Shown: piece by piece, positions 51,901 to 62,027 of the stretch
Layout of the letters: the number at the start of each line of letters is the position of its first letter
Numbering within the stretch: the first letter of the stretch is position 1
Assembly (NCBI GenBank): GCA_012932295.1
Contig: JAAONU010000001.1
Span: 37,479,449-37,543,448, forward strand
Length of the DNA stretch: 64,000 bases
From: Cyclina sinensis
Taxonomy: Eukaryota > Mollusca > Bivalvia > Venerida > Veneridae
Direction of reading: 5' to 3'
The notes under the pieces: generated by a model
The model's database searches: none
The model's input: only the letters and a program-made list of their open reading frames with translations
What the model was told of the DNA's origin: nothing
Program-made: the position numbers and the translations under genes

Positions 51901-53356
51901 CGATATCCCTAGGGGATGCAATATGTCGCTGTTTTCGATATGTTGGATGTGCTACCTAATACAACTATGTCCTAAACCAGCCTACACCTCGTGTAATACT
52001 TGCAATGGTTATAATTCCCTAGATGTTTACGCAAGCTATCATAACAAATAAAACAGAAATATCATCTGACTGTAACATATCGACCAGGACAGGAATGGTT
52101 TGACGGAATTTGCTTCTGTACATAGAAAATGGTATCAGTTTCTAAGAATTTAGACTGGTTGATTTTTAGTCTACGTATTGAGCCCTTGCTGTTTCAATCT
52201 GGCTCAAGTACACGATCTCCATTCGGTTAGAGTAGCAATTTTAAGGATATGCATCTGATTAGATTGTTGCTGTTTGTACTATAAATCAGTAGGAAAATAG
52301 GCAACTTTGTTTACTTGAATTCTGAGCTGTGTAGTTTCCATTAATTTCCTCTCATATATTAGTGAAACACCTAAATAAATTATATCCATACACCAGGTAC
52401 GTTATTGACCAATCGGTGTGCCAGCATAATATTCAGCCACATTGATGAGTGTTTAATTTGGAATGCTTGGTAATCTACTGAATATCTGATCACCCTTCAG
52501 TCAAGGAATGTCAGATATGACAACTTCTGCGGCTTGTATTGTTAAGATATTCACGCTAAATGTATCACGTCTTATTTGATGACAAAACTTCTATCTCTCC
52601 GGAGGACCGAAACATCCAGAAATTATCTGACACAAAACAAGTTGCATTGGTAGCTTTTCCCTCTTAAATAGCACGTTATAACAAAGTCTCTTTATCAAAA
52701 ATATTCATATAATAAACTGCATATTGGCAGCAAAAATAACAAGTGAATGTGCCCGTGGTGAAATGGCAATTTGTTGTATCTCGTTCAAAACAAAACATCA
52801 ATGTGATTCTGTTATATCAACATTTACATCGTCCACAAAAGAATTACAAATCTTTGAAATAAACAGCACCATATTAGCGTGGAAAGTTATTAAGAATGGT
52901 TCAATATTTATAAAACAAATATTGTATTGGATCAGTCAAATAGTTCAAACAATAAATGTTTTTAAATTTTTGATATTATTAACATCAAAATGAAATATTG
53001 ATTCTGTTTGATATAGCGATAGACTCTTATATTATCATAATAAATATATTCATTATATTGTTTTCTCGATATTGAAACGTACAGATTTACTGAACGACTG
53101 CACCAATGTTTCGGTCTGTGCCTGTCCGAAAAGTAGACTGCAAATCATTTTCAGAGGACAGCCTTCACATTATTTTGTTAATGCGCTATGACAGAAGTGT
53201 TTAAAAATAAGGGACAGTTCATCAAATTTTTTTTTCGAATTTCAGACAATATTGGTTGGTGATTCCGGTGTGGGTAAAACATCATTACTCGTCCAGTTTG
53301 ACCAAGGCAAATTCCAGGTGGGATCCTTCTCAGCTACAGTTGGTATAGGATTTACG
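24959..53356 (+). CDS. Rab26/Rab37-like small GTPase, first two coding exons (3' end not found in window)
   Basis: Exon 1, 24959-25051, encodes 31 residues from MSATPERQLN to GEPYDETIIHK and ends AAG|GTAATA. Exon 2, 53246-53356, follows TTTCAG, encodes 37 residues in the same phase (0) and ends ACG|GTAAGT. Exon 2 begins TILVGDSGVGKTSLL, the P-loop of a small GTPase with GDSGVGKT intact, and ends SFSATVGIGFT, the switch I/RabF1 region. The exon borders (Lys just before the P-loop strand; border right after the VGIDF-type motif) match the layout I know for vertebrate RAB26/RAB37, and the N-terminus has their Tyr-Asp-x-Thr preceding the core. These Rabs act in secretory-granule and vesicle traffic. 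Oddities: the usual Asp of VGIDF is Gly, the intron is 28,194 bp, and no WDTAGQE exon was seen in 53357-64000, so the next intron exceeds 10.6 kb or the copy is incomplete. Confidence 0.75.
27603..27700. repeat. Short inverted repeat with ATGCCTCCGG ends
   Basis: ATGCCTCCGGAGGGAGGGCAT at 27608-27628 is itself partly palindromic, and GCCGGAGGCAT at about 27683-27693 is inverted to it. The G+C-rich ends stand out in A+T-rich intron. It resembles a dispersed repeat whose GGGAGGCATA motif also occurs at 11165-11175. Confidence 0.55.
29640..30300. repeat. Cluster of CCGTAT/CGTATAT motifs, degenerate tandem repeat
   Basis: CCGTAT, CGTATAT or their reverse complements occur every 15 to 40 bases across about 660 bp, far denser than in flanking DNA. 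Two adjacent blocks align: CCCGTATTCTATTACAATAC from about 29866 and CCAGTATTCTACAAAGATAC from about 29969, each followed by ATCCGTATATxCTTCGTATA, giving a period near 103 bp. Open frames on both strands are shadows of the motif composition. Confidence 0.7.
30434..30614. repeat. Near-perfect tandem duplication (94-bp and 88-bp copies)
   Basis: The block starting CATAGATTTCTGTAACA and ending CTCAATGCAGCTGGG at 30434-30527 is repeated immediately from 30528. The second copy differs by a 6-bp deletion (AAATAC missing). The identity indicates a recent duplication. Confidence 0.95.
33301..34689. other. Rab intron, unremarkable segment
   Basis: A+T-rich intronic DNA. The open frame at 33622-33837 has no recognisable content and no splice partner. 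Confidence 0.4.
34690..35240. repeat. Degenerate tandem repeat of about 115-145 bp units
   Basis: Four units can be followed by TTTCAAGTTTCAAGT at about 34757, 34902, 35047 and 35161. Each lies between an AGTTATGGTTCTTTCACTTT-like block and an AGTTATGCTCCGGACAAG-like block with AAGGGAGATAATTTAAAAAA. Small open frames run through it but are repeat shadows. I believe this family is dispersed in bivalve genomes; that cannot be checked here. Confidence 0.75.
35241..36992. other. Rab intron, no feature recognised
   Basis: A+T-rich intronic sequence. No exon, RNA or repeat could be supported. Confidence 0.4.
36993..37069 (-). mobile_element. tRNA-derived SINE head, minus strand
   Basis: On the minus strand a box-A-like TAGTGGTGACAG (37058-37047) is followed by GGGTCCAGAGTTCAAATCC, with box-B-like AGTTCAAATCC at 37007-36997. 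The layout is tRNA-like but arm pairing is poor. A small hairpin (ATACCGTCGCGTTACGGTAT) lies just beyond, at about 37112-37132. Confidence 0.55.
37136..38312. other. Rab intron, no feature recognised
   Basis: A+T-rich intronic sequence. Its last few hundred bases may belong to the decayed retroelement that follows, but no frame can be read. Confidence 0.35.
38313..38911 (+). pseudogene. Decayed retroelement endonuclease (EEP-like) fragment
   Basis: Pieces of an endonuclease-exonuclease-phosphatase domain appear in the right order but in different frames. DLLAMCEAFLKEDTD begins at 38313. FKAKRGSG is followed by a stop at 38436 where living elements usually read GSGGIGIF. A SYDSSRYNEVEKIY stretch lies at about 38507-38550. 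ICCDLNSRTA at 38597 is a damaged GDFNSR-type catalytic motif. FTRVSKGRK lies just before VVMFAIVPLDQFKNCS at 38787. At least two frameshifts and several stops break it. No reverse transcriptase was recognised downstream. It is a dead relic inside the Rab intron, probably from a non-LTR retrotransposon. Confidence 0.6.
38912..40929. other. Rab intron, mostly featureless
   Basis: A+T-rich sequence, possibly with more undecipherable retroelement debris at 38912-39300. A simple A/CAA run lies at about 40721-40750. Open frames at 40264-40497 and 40591-40911 lack any family resemblance. Confidence 0.35.
40930..41560. repeat. Pair of diverged direct repeats about 525 bp apart
   Basis: CATGAAAACCAATTCCTTTGG plus TAAATTCCCAAAAGTGCAAG at about 40952-40992 is matched by CATGAAAACCAACATCTTTT plus GCAAATTCCCACGAGTGTTAG at about 41479-41519. 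Both are followed by A-rich sequence and a TGCAAAATTT motif. This fits an old local duplication. Confidence 0.65.
42490..42556 (+). mobile_element. Possible decayed tRNA-like SINE head
   Basis: GTCATTAGAGAATCTC could be a degraded A box, GACCTCCGAATCGGGAGTC an anticodon-stem-like hairpin, and GGCGGTCCAGCCC a degraded B box. The G+C-rich block stands out in A+T-rich intron. Pairing and boxes are poor, so this is tentative. Confidence 0.3.
43809..43914. repeat. Perfect 53-bp tandem duplication
   Basis: Two adjacent copies (43809-43861 and 43862-43914) of a block beginning CACGATGTAAAGTGATATG and ending GTTAAAATAG or its equivalent show no mismatch that I can see, indicating a recent duplication or an assembly artefact. 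Confidence 0.95.
44841..44979. mobile_element. MITE-like element, CTTACCATGCT family, copy 2
   Basis: Perfect 11-bp terminal inverted repeats, CTTACCATGCT (44841-44851) and AGCATGGTAAG (44969-44979), enclose about 117 bp that share several motifs in order with the copy at 17108-17285. It has no coding capacity. Confidence 0.75.
46020..46450. repeat. Element rich in GGCGAAA / TTTCGCC motifs
   Basis: At least eight copies of GGCGAAA or its complement occur in 430 bp (about 46022, 46040, 46078, 46091, 46133, 46212, 46356 and 46374), in both orientations, with local G+C-rich blocks such as CGCCCCGCCACCCGCCGAGG and TTTGGCGGGGCGAAAATGC. Related GCGAAATG motifs occur in the fold-back element at 6665-7320. 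This is likely a dispersed repeat of unknown type; minus-strand open frames across it are shadows. Confidence 0.55.
48261..48966. repeat. 27-bp minisatellite array (about 26 copies)
   Basis: The unit is close to CTGCCTTCAGAACGGCCTCT plus GGAGTAT, 27 bp or nine codons. Two main monomer types alternate: GCCTTCAGAACGGCC and GTCTTCAAAACGGTC. Because the period is divisible by three and the unit lacks stops in several frames, four long frames stay open (two per strand), reading repeats such as GVSAFRTAS, LEYLPSERP, ADTPEAVLK and GRYSRGRSE. It lies inside the Rab intron without recognisable splice-linked exons, so it is treated as noncoding. Confidence 0.96.
49618..49636. repeat. Poly-C run followed by CA repeat
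   Basis: About a dozen C followed by a short ACACACA run. It is a simple repeat whose length is error-prone. Confidence 0.85.
49683..49930. repeat. 82-bp tandem repeat, three copies
   Basis: TTTACCCGAAAGCCCTCAAA occurs at 49691, 49773 and 49855, exactly 82 bp apart. Copies differ by a few substitutions only (for example ATTAAAACT versus ATTGAAACT), so the expansion is recent. Confidence 0.95.
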
Positions 53357-56300
53357 GTAAGTCGATTATAAGGTCAAGCCAAACACGTCCCAGTCAGACC
53401 GAGGTAAGATTTCTTTTATTCTTCAGTGCGACTCCTACCTCTCTTAAAGAATCCACGGTATGTATGCACCCTTTGATGTTCTAATGAGTATCTAGGTCAC
53501 ATAACTCCGTATACACGTTGGTACGTATATTTGCTTTAGTCACGTGGCACATACATTTATACAAAGATATCTTTATTTCCTGTATTTAGTTATTTATTTT
53601 TCGAAAGCCAGTTTATTTACGGAATACAAAGCTGTTTTTTTATTTTTGGATAACCAGTCTATTTTCAGAATACTTACCAAAACAGTTTTGTTATTGCATT
53701 TTCCTTGATTTTTTGCATTCAGTTCAATATTCGAATCTTTCTAAAAAGGAAACACCCCGTTGTGCAAGTAGGCGAATTTCATTGATCTCTAAAATATTCC
53801 TCCCAGGTCCATATAAAATTAACTGAGGTTATTCTTAGTTTCTGTGCTCAAAGCCCACACTTGAAAGCAGATTTGTTTTATGTAATAGTGAGATAATATT
53901 TAGAGGCAATTTCATTTTTTTTGTATATATAGTTTTAACTGCACAAGTTATCAGTAACTTTCTAGGAAAATTTATTTAGATAAATTGATTCAAAGTACAT
54001 ATAACTTAAAATATTAAAGATAAAATTCATAACCTTTAATTGTATGCTGTATATGTCTTAAAATGCCTGAATATCTCATAAAAAGTGACTTGACCAGTAA
54101 TTCAAAAAATCAAGAGCACAGCTGAATGGATGAATGACTGTTAAATATATGAAAAGGAAACATTGTTTCTTTAAGGTCTGGAGATTTCACTGTTGGAATC
54201 AATCTTTTCATAAGAGAACGTCGAAGACAAATTGAATGGGATGGAACCAAACTTGTTCCTGTACCTCAATGTCTACCTATATTCTAAACAATCATTCTTT
54301 TATCAAAGCCATTTGTAAACATGACTATACAAGAATAGCAAAGGTCACCTACAATGGGTCAGACTTAAGTTACTGGCATGTCCATGTCAAAGTAAAGGTA
54401 AAGTTAGGAGACAGAATAATTGTGTCACAGGAAGAAACCAAATAAACGAACGGGTCAGTCATTTATTGGCAATAACCCCGACTTTTCTTTTATTGGCCCT
54501 ATTTTTGGTAACAATTCACATTGTTATCGCAATAAATAATGCCAGCTTTAGTTTCTTTAAACGGTACTTTATCGTACTCTGGAACAATCAACAACTTTAA
54601 AACTAGCAATATTTTACGTTTGGTCTTACTGTCTTTTTTTCGAAATTCTAAGTAATACATAATATTTTCAGTTGTCTGCGTCTTACGACGTTTGGCAGTC
54701 AGGTGCCAGTTTCATGAAATATATTTACTCAGTAATTTACATAATTCATTCTATTTTTCCCTTTTCCGTCCATATGGTTCGTGTGGATTTAAATTTAAGG
54801 CCTGTCAAAAAGTTTGTCTTGAATTATAATTTAGGTTGAATCTTATTAAAACTGTATTCTAATATATTGCAGTTATAATGCTAAACCTTTTATCATGTAG
54901 ATATTTATCTTTCAATGCTTTAATCTTAGATCTTGAATGCAAATGTATGAAAAAAACTTCGCAAGCGGTCTTTGTAAAGAAAATGTAATTGCCCACAGGG
55001 GTCTTCTTTTCTTCTTTTCTGCACTCAAATATTACACGCCAAAGGGAAGTAACTTCTGACTTAGGAAATTATAATTCACCGTTATTATCTTCTCCCTTGA
55101 ATAAGTTGTCTGCCAGATGTCGATAATGCTTAGTAACAGCGGAAATTAGCGACGACTTTTCAATAAGAATTCATGATGACAATTACATGAATTGTAAAGT
55201 TCAGCCTCCCACAAGTCGGGTTTGATGAGCTGTGTTTTTATGCGTGTTTTATTAGGCAACATTTGATTGCTTCCATTGACGTGTGATGCAACTGTTTTAT
55301 ACCTGCCATATACTGATTATTACTTTGTGACATTTTATCATCGACTCATTCTATTTTCACGGTAGTCACTAGTAAAAAGGCGTAAATTGACGTGGTTTGA
55401 CCAACTGTTTAAACATCAACAAAAAATAGCCAGTAGTTTAGTGGCAAGTAATACATACACGTGCGTTGCAGGTTAGATGGACGAAGAAGGGGTGTGGTTT
55501 GTGTCTGAAAGATCACAGTTCTAAATTTCGTAAAAGTGTCGAATGTTTTGAAAGAAAGTAGTCTAAAGTTCTAAATCTAAATATTAAACAAAACCACCTG
55601 ACAATATCATTTTTTATGAAATCCTTTACTGGTTAATATTATATACAGAAAAAGTGGATCCAATAAATTTGAACTACGCATATATTCTCAGATTTACAGG
55701 GGTTAAAATCTGTTTCTTTTTCCTTGAAACCATTCAAAAGCTTAATTTTCATTGACAGTCACAGAATGCACGATCGTCCAACCTCACTTAATTTGAGCTT
55801 TTTCATTTTCTTAAAAGACATACAATTTCTTTTTTGTATACACTTATATTACATTGAACATGTTTTGTCATTATTTAGCCTGTAAATTTACAAAAAAACC
55901 GTAGCTTTTTAGATATTTCTAGTCTCACTTTAAAATTTTGTTTCAGTTGTACGTGTAAAGAATATTCGAGCTATCCTCCAAAGCTCTCAAATGAAACCAT
56001 AAAAGAGAGCGCTGTTACTTGGTTTCCTCCATTACTGACTGTTTAAGCTATTAGGATAAGCCTTCGGGCTAAGTCGCTGACTGAGTCGCTTGGGAATCAT
56101 ACACATCCATAATCATCATTTATAAGACACGTCGATACCCCCAAGGTGACATATTTTGTTGATTTTGTTCAGAGCAATGAAACAAAGCACTCCCTGAACC
56201 ATTTCACCAACATTGAAGAGGCTATAGGAATAAATCTACTGATTGCAGAAAACGAGGAATGTGGTCATGAAACAATAGGTCTAAAACAATTTCGATAATT

Positions 56301-57119
56301 CGTGTAATATTTTATAAGAAATTCAGTATATACTAACAATACTGTGTATTCATTGCCGTTTTATCATTTCTTCACTCACAAACGTCAAATCCGGTATATA
56401 TACATCAGTTTCATCTCATGCCAACATTTCAAGGAGTCTGATTACATAGTGCCATTTCATTATGTCGAAACTTGATTCTAAATTTTCAACTTTTTCTAGA
56501 CACTACAGACCTAGAGAGAAAACATTTAAAGTTCTGTTTTCGATTTCTGTAATGACGCTTTTTTATGAGATGTATGTCCTCTAGAAAAGTTGTTTTAAAT
56601 GGATTATGTCTCTATATGTATATCCTAAAATAATATTTAAGTATAGTTTTTAGAAAGGATGACACAAAATGAAAACAGCTGAAATGTGAACTTGGGTAAT
56701 TTTGCATGAAATGCGAAATATGCCAATTCTAGGAAACAAACTTGTAACAACGGTAGCTCCTGCTATTATTTTCACAAAATTTGAGCTACTAGATGCACAA
56801 TGCAACTATAAAACGATAGCAGATTTTATAGATAGTGCATTTTACTTGGGATTTTACAGCACATGAATATTTAACGTGAATGCGCATGCATGCACATTGA
56901 CGCCTGCAGCTGTTAATTAGAGATATAATTAATGTAGCTGTTATGCAACATTCGATAAAATTGTCATTTTCTATTGATCTATTCTTAGGATATTTTACAG
57001 TGATTACAAATTTCACTCTAGCATCCATCAAACAACAAAAATATCTTTATAATGTACTGAAGTGACGAAAGTGTAAGGGACAATTTTTTTTCTCTGTCAT
57101 TGGAAAAATTGAAGAGAAG
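53357..57119. other. Region after Rab exon 2, no further exon recognised
   Basis: A+T-rich sequence, presumably intron 2 of the Rab-like gene. I looked for the next expected exon (NKV...LQIWDTAGQERFRS) and did not find WDTAGQE coding sequence in any frame. Open frames here (for example 54236-54445) carry no known motif. Confidence 0.45.
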
Positions 57120-57666
57120 CGACACAGGATATATTCTGTCGTCTGCAGTTGTCCACACCATTCGACAGAAAAAGCAGACACAAGTTGAGCGGATTTTTTT
57201 TCCACAGACTATTATCATAGGTTTTACTGGTCTCTCGGCAAAGATAGTGTGCAATTTCTTGGATGATACAATATCGTATATTCGTAAAATCTATTTTTAG
57301 AATTAAAAATGAATGGTTTATTAATGGTGGTAAGGTGATGTTCTTGTCTATACTGGTGCATTTCTGTCAATGAACTCTGTGAAAGATACTTTCAAAATGT
57401 CAGAAAAGCGAAATATTTATTCATTACAAATTAATCTTTGAAAAACGATTGTGAAGTGACAGGAAATTAACAATTCGATTTTGAAAATATTGATAGAGCA
57501 AGAAAAGAGTCTGTTATCGGATATAGTTACGGTCAAAGTGGCTTCGTTCAATGACGTACCCTTTAATGAAGCCATTTTGGCAGAAAACACCAGCAACGAC
57601 GACGAGGAGCCAGTCGACAAAACCTACAAGGTATCGTCTGCTTTATTGACTTCTGTGAATTTGTAA
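57120..57666 (+). other. Exon-like segment, paralogous copy 1 (acidic frame ending in a splice donor)
   Basis: An open frame at about 57538-57630 encodes VASFNDVPFNEAILAEN, then an acidic NDDEEP, then VDKTYK, and ends AAG|GTATCG, a possible phase-0 donor. The same frame is conserved at 62513-62608, and the outer flank near 57137 (CTGTCGTCTGCAGTTG) matches 62029. The acidic end (EPVDKTYK) loosely resembles the end of Rab exon 1 (EPYDETIIHK), which also ends in Lys at a phase-0 donor. It could be a first exon of a neighbouring paralogue, an unused duplicate, or conserved noncoding DNA. There is no in-frame ATG close upstream, which counts against a simple first exon. Confidence 0.35.
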
Positions 57667-60161
57667 TTTAGCTATTAAAAATATTATATTTGGTAGAATT
57701 AATTAGAAGTTAAACTATTTTTTTCTCTAAACATTACGTAATTGCCGAAAAATGAATAAGAGACAAATGTTTTAATGATGTTAGAGAATATGAAACGCAC
57801 AATAATAAAGTTATGAATAGTCGCCGTTTATAGAACAATATCTGTGTGGGCACATTGGCTCTTCCGCCACATCCTGATGAATGAGAGACACTAGTTAAAA
57901 AATAAAAACTACTGAACTTAGTACAAAACGAGGTTGCTCATTAGCGGGGAATATCAGAAATCGAAAGAACGAATACCAAATATAAACCTAAACTGTTTTA
58001 CAAAAAGAGGTTTGAAGTTCGGTTCATAAGTGCAAAAAAGCAAGATCAACAATTTGCAAGTCTTCTAACACCGCCATTGTCCTCCCCACAAATTTACAAC
58101 ATTAAGAAAAGAACAATTCCACGAAACTTATAGAATATATTAGAACCTGGAAGATATCTGTATTTATTTCGTTTTTATTTATTTGACATCTCTTTGAATT
58201 TATGTTTCATATTTCATCCATTTTGTTTAGAATTTCATTACAGAACAGTTTCTAGATTTTATGAGTGCAATGAAACCTGAAGTTCTACCTAGAGAAAAGA
58301 ATTTACAATGGCTATAAATATACATCATAGCATGTTAACCTTATCAATATGACTGCAAATCAAAATCGTTTTGTCAAAGTAATTCAGTTTTGTCATCATA
58401 CTTTATTTAAACTGTAACTCCTTACATCCATGACTGTTGTAAAACTTACACATATCTTTAGACTGGTAACGACATGAGAGTCAATCTTTCTAGCGATTTC
58501 ATGTCAAAAATTAAAGATTTAAAAGCGCAGTTTAAAGCATTGTGATTACAGATAGCGTTTTACTGTGTGCAGGTTGATTAAATTACAAGATATCCTTTTT
58601 CGAGAAATCTATTTTTCGACATTTGACACATTTGCTGAGCGCGTGTCCTGTCTCCCTTTCGTGTTCGCTTCGGGAACGTTTAAATGTCTAATAGGTCATT
58701 AAGTTAGTGGCAAGATTTTTCTTCATGTAGTTTTCTTGCATTTTGTCAGATTTTATCAAGGAGAAGAAGAATTTTTTCTTGCGTTGTCCAATAAAAAAAA
58801 TAAGAAAAATAAGAATTTGAGATTAAATTCAGTTTTCAGAGATAGTGGGCTCTTCTACAAAGAACACACAGTTTTAAGTAATAGCTTTAATGAATAAAGA
58901 TCGGTAATTTAATGAATAGCAAGAACCAAATCCCACAGCTCAGTTTTTGAAACTTTTGTTGCTTTTCTGCACTGTGGCTTTTTTGTTTCCTTTATGTAAT
59001 TCCTCTGGAAATAGCGGCTTATTAACTTTCAGATACGGGGCGAGTATTACTCTGAGGAACTCATATCACTGGTCAAGGCTCGTAATAAGGTTCTTACTTG
59101 CTTATATGTTTGCAAACTTTTCGATCTCAAACATATTAAGTCTCCAGGATCGTGCTCACTTCTCGGATTTAACTACAATGTACTTACCTGATCTAACAGA
59201 TGAACAAATGCTGGTACTTTATTTCTGTAGAGATCTATGCAAATAATACAGGCGAGTGGAGGACACCTTGGTGATTAATATTGATTGTTCCGTACGATTT
59301 ATCGATATAGATTAATTAGATACACGATGCGCGATATATTATGTTATACGTAAATGATAAAATACAGCTGTGGAGCCATAAATGATAAAGGTTGAAATGG
59401 ACGACAATGAGGGACATTCCTGATAACAAATTATCTCCCTTACTCAGATAACATCAAAGGTAGACCAAATAGCACATTGGTCCTTTCAGTTGGAATCCTC
59501 TGACTTTATCCTTGTTTCTAACTGTGATGTTCTAGACTTTTAGTTGTGAAAATGTCACTTATATATTAAACAAAAAGTTAGGATTATCAAAGAACAAAGA
59601 TAATGTTGTTAACAAAACATTGCTAAATTTATAGTGTAATATTACTACCACTGTTGCAAATAATTAGGTTTAATTATCACCATATCAAAAGAGAAAATAG
59701 CGATAAAAGCAGAGGAATCCAAATGGAAGGACCAAAGTAATATCAGAGAGTATTCAGGGTAGATAATCAACTAATGTCCCCCATTTGCTGAACTTGACGA
59801 TGAATAGAAAACAGCCTCTTGACGAAGTAGTTCCTGAAATATTCGGGCAATGAAGTACGACATGTAAATTGATTAAAATTTACTGAAGAGAAGACAGAAT
59901 CTAAATGATCTGAACAGTTTACAAAGTTACATTTCGTAAGCCTCAAGACCAGACATGCATATAACAGCCATATAAACGCATGATATATGGCAGTTTAGCT
60001 ATGTAACGCATATGCAAAGTTCAAGACAATCAAAATATAAAAACAAGAAAAGAAACTTGTTTTATTTAAATTAGGAAAATATTTTTAAGCATTAAACGGT
60101 ACAATTAAGGTAAATAGGCCATGCTTCCCGTTATTCCAAATTTACAACCAATCGATACAAG
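57667..60161. other. Gene-free stretch between the paralogous segments
   Basis: A+T-rich DNA. An open frame at 58947-59246 begins with a hydrophobic signal-like stretch (KLLLLFCTVAFLFPLC) but starts at TTG, has no recognised domain and no splice partner, so no gene is called. Confidence 0.35.
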
Positions 60162-60182
60162 CAGGGTCTTTGAAAGACCCTG
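60162..60182. repeat. Perfect 10-bp-stem palindrome
   Basis: CAGGGTCTTT and AAAGACCCTG flank a single central base and are bracketed by GATACAAG on both sides (60153-60160 and 60181-60188). It is a cruciform-capable sequence of unknown role. Confidence 0.8.
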
Positions 60183-60968
60183 ATACAAGTGAAGAATTTT
60201 TTTTTTGGGATCCTATATGCTTACCGCATGAAATTCTCCAGCATAGTATAGCCGTAAAAAAGTAAATAGATTTGAACATCCGACAATCAATCAATCAGTC
60301 ATTATTGCAAAAGAAATATAATCGTAGAACGGGATTTGATCTTCTGAAATCTTAGTCTACTGTAATCGAGAACTATATAATTCTGTTTGCACTCATAATT
60401 ACTAGCATAGACAACATTAATATAACAGTCATACTTATCAGTCAATATCGCCGACTATAACTATATCTGTTATTCAGAAAACACCATTAAATTGTTTCAT
60501 ATGCATATCTTTATAGAGCTTCAAGTGACCTAGTTTGATTTTCTACGGAATAGTCCGTTTGGCAGTAAAATTATCACAGGGCAGATAATGAACTATGAAA
60601 GGTACGTCAATCCACTAAAGGGTCACACAAGTTTTTCGTTTAGACCTCTTTAAAAAGAACAGACCACTGTATTCTCAAGAGTTTACAGTTAGCTCTGTAA
60701 AATGTTTTACAAACGATACAAAGTCTCGCGCGATTTCACGGAATTGCAGTGACATCTTCTGTCTTTTTTGTGTCTGAGAGTTACTGTAAATATATCAGTG
60801 AATCAAGGATTTATAGTAGATAGACAAATTATGATTTGTATATTTTTTTGCGTTCACTTGATTTTACTGACTTTAGTGAAAATAGAAGATGTGGGCATAT
60901 AAAATATATAAATGTAAATAAGACATAAAATAAATATCAAATTTGATTTTTAACCATTTTTGATAAGC

Positions 60969-61077
60969 AGTGGGCTATTGTCCTCCCTGCCAAATATAGC
61001 AGTGGGCTTTTGTCCTGTGGGATATTGTCCAGTGGGCTATTGTCCTAGTAGGCTATTGTCCCAGTGGGCTATTGTCC
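60969..61077. repeat. Short tandem repeat of AGTGGGCTATTGTCC
   Basis: Six copies of a 15-17 base motif (CAGTGGGCTATTGTCC and variants TTTTGTCC, GATATTGTCC, AGTAGGCTATTGTCC) occur in about 110 bp. The first two are spaced by about 32 bases and the last four are nearly contiguous. Confidence 0.9.
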
Positions 61078-62027
61078 GTTCCCCAAGTTTCACATTCATA
61101 GAATACATGACATATTAGTATGCATTAGAAAAACTTAAAGATAAACATAATTGAATAAAGGTTTGATCTTGTCCTCAAATTCAGTTCTCTGTTGAAATTA
61201 TTAGGAGTATCTCCGCAAGAACCACAGAGTCACAAACGTAACTTACTGAAACTAAAGCACCCATGTTTAATCCGTGACATCTCTATGGATGTACATGTAC
61301 ATATATTCTCCGGCCACCATCTTTGCACAAGTTTTTATTTTTTTCGAGACAAAAAGTAAAATAGAAAACGAAAGAAAAAAGAGGAAAATCTCAGATAAAA
61401 AGGTTTAAAATCTGTAAATATGTTTTTTCCTGTCACGTTAATGCCATCAGATCACATTCTTTTTTTATCTTGCTGACACTAACAATGTATTTAAAGTTGT
61501 TGATTTGTAAAACAGCGTTCTCCTCAGATTTGTACAGCTCTGAAGATTCTGTTCAGAAAAATTGGTGCAGGATATTAGAGACAAATAGAATTGAAAATCT
61601 GTTCTTTGAAAAAAAAAGTATGGGCAAATACAATGATGTTGAAATGTTCTTCCTCAAATATCAGATATTTAAGAAGTATGTGAACTTTGTAGTTATTAAA
61701 ATAAAAACATGTCCTTTTCACATACCGCTATAGCTGCCGAGTGCACAAACAAATTCAATGAATCAAACAGTTTTTCAGACAGACAAAGCATGTTCCGTGA
61801 GGATGCGTTATGAATTACAAGTGCATTAATATTTAAATGAATGAATATTCACCCAAATTATAGCCTGCATTTACTAATTAGAGTTATTATTTATGGAAAC
61901 ATTGAATGAAATTATTGGCAAATTGTATTGATCAGAACATTAGATACTTCACAGAACACACAGTTCACGCTTGCATCTAATTCTAATTATGTCAAGCAAA
62001 GTAACTGTATAGACAAAACTTTCATTT
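61078..62027. other. Gene-free stretch
   Basis: A+T-rich DNA with no supported feature. The open frame at 61470-61733 has no recognisable domain. Confidence 0.35.

Larger units (their letters stand above)
46800..52300. repeat. Degenerate local duplications in the Rab intron (family B)
   Basis: A block resembling AAGCTAACATAACAAxTTA followed by ACAGAAATATxxTCTGA, then CATATCGACCAGGA, lies at about 49300-49360 and 52030-52095, with a weaker relative at about 46815-46900 (GAGCTAACAGAGCAAATAAT, GAGCAGGAATGGCTTGATCA). At 52090 the following AGGAATGGTTTGACGG matches the 46800 copy. A TACTATAAATxxGT block recurs near 49458 and 52276. Spacing is about 2.5-2.7 kb. Confidence 0.5.

Noticed and set aside
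52724..52993. 89-codon open frame just before Rab exon 2
   Set aside because: Not in a splice-compatible arrangement, and its sequence has no Rab or other family features.
54236..54445. Candidate next Rab exon
   Set aside because: It lacks WDTAGQE and any G-domain motif; no acceptor-donor pair supports it.
58947..59246. Open frame with a signal-peptide-like start
   Set aside because: It begins at TTG, contains no recognisable domain, and hydrophobic starts are common in T-rich DNA.
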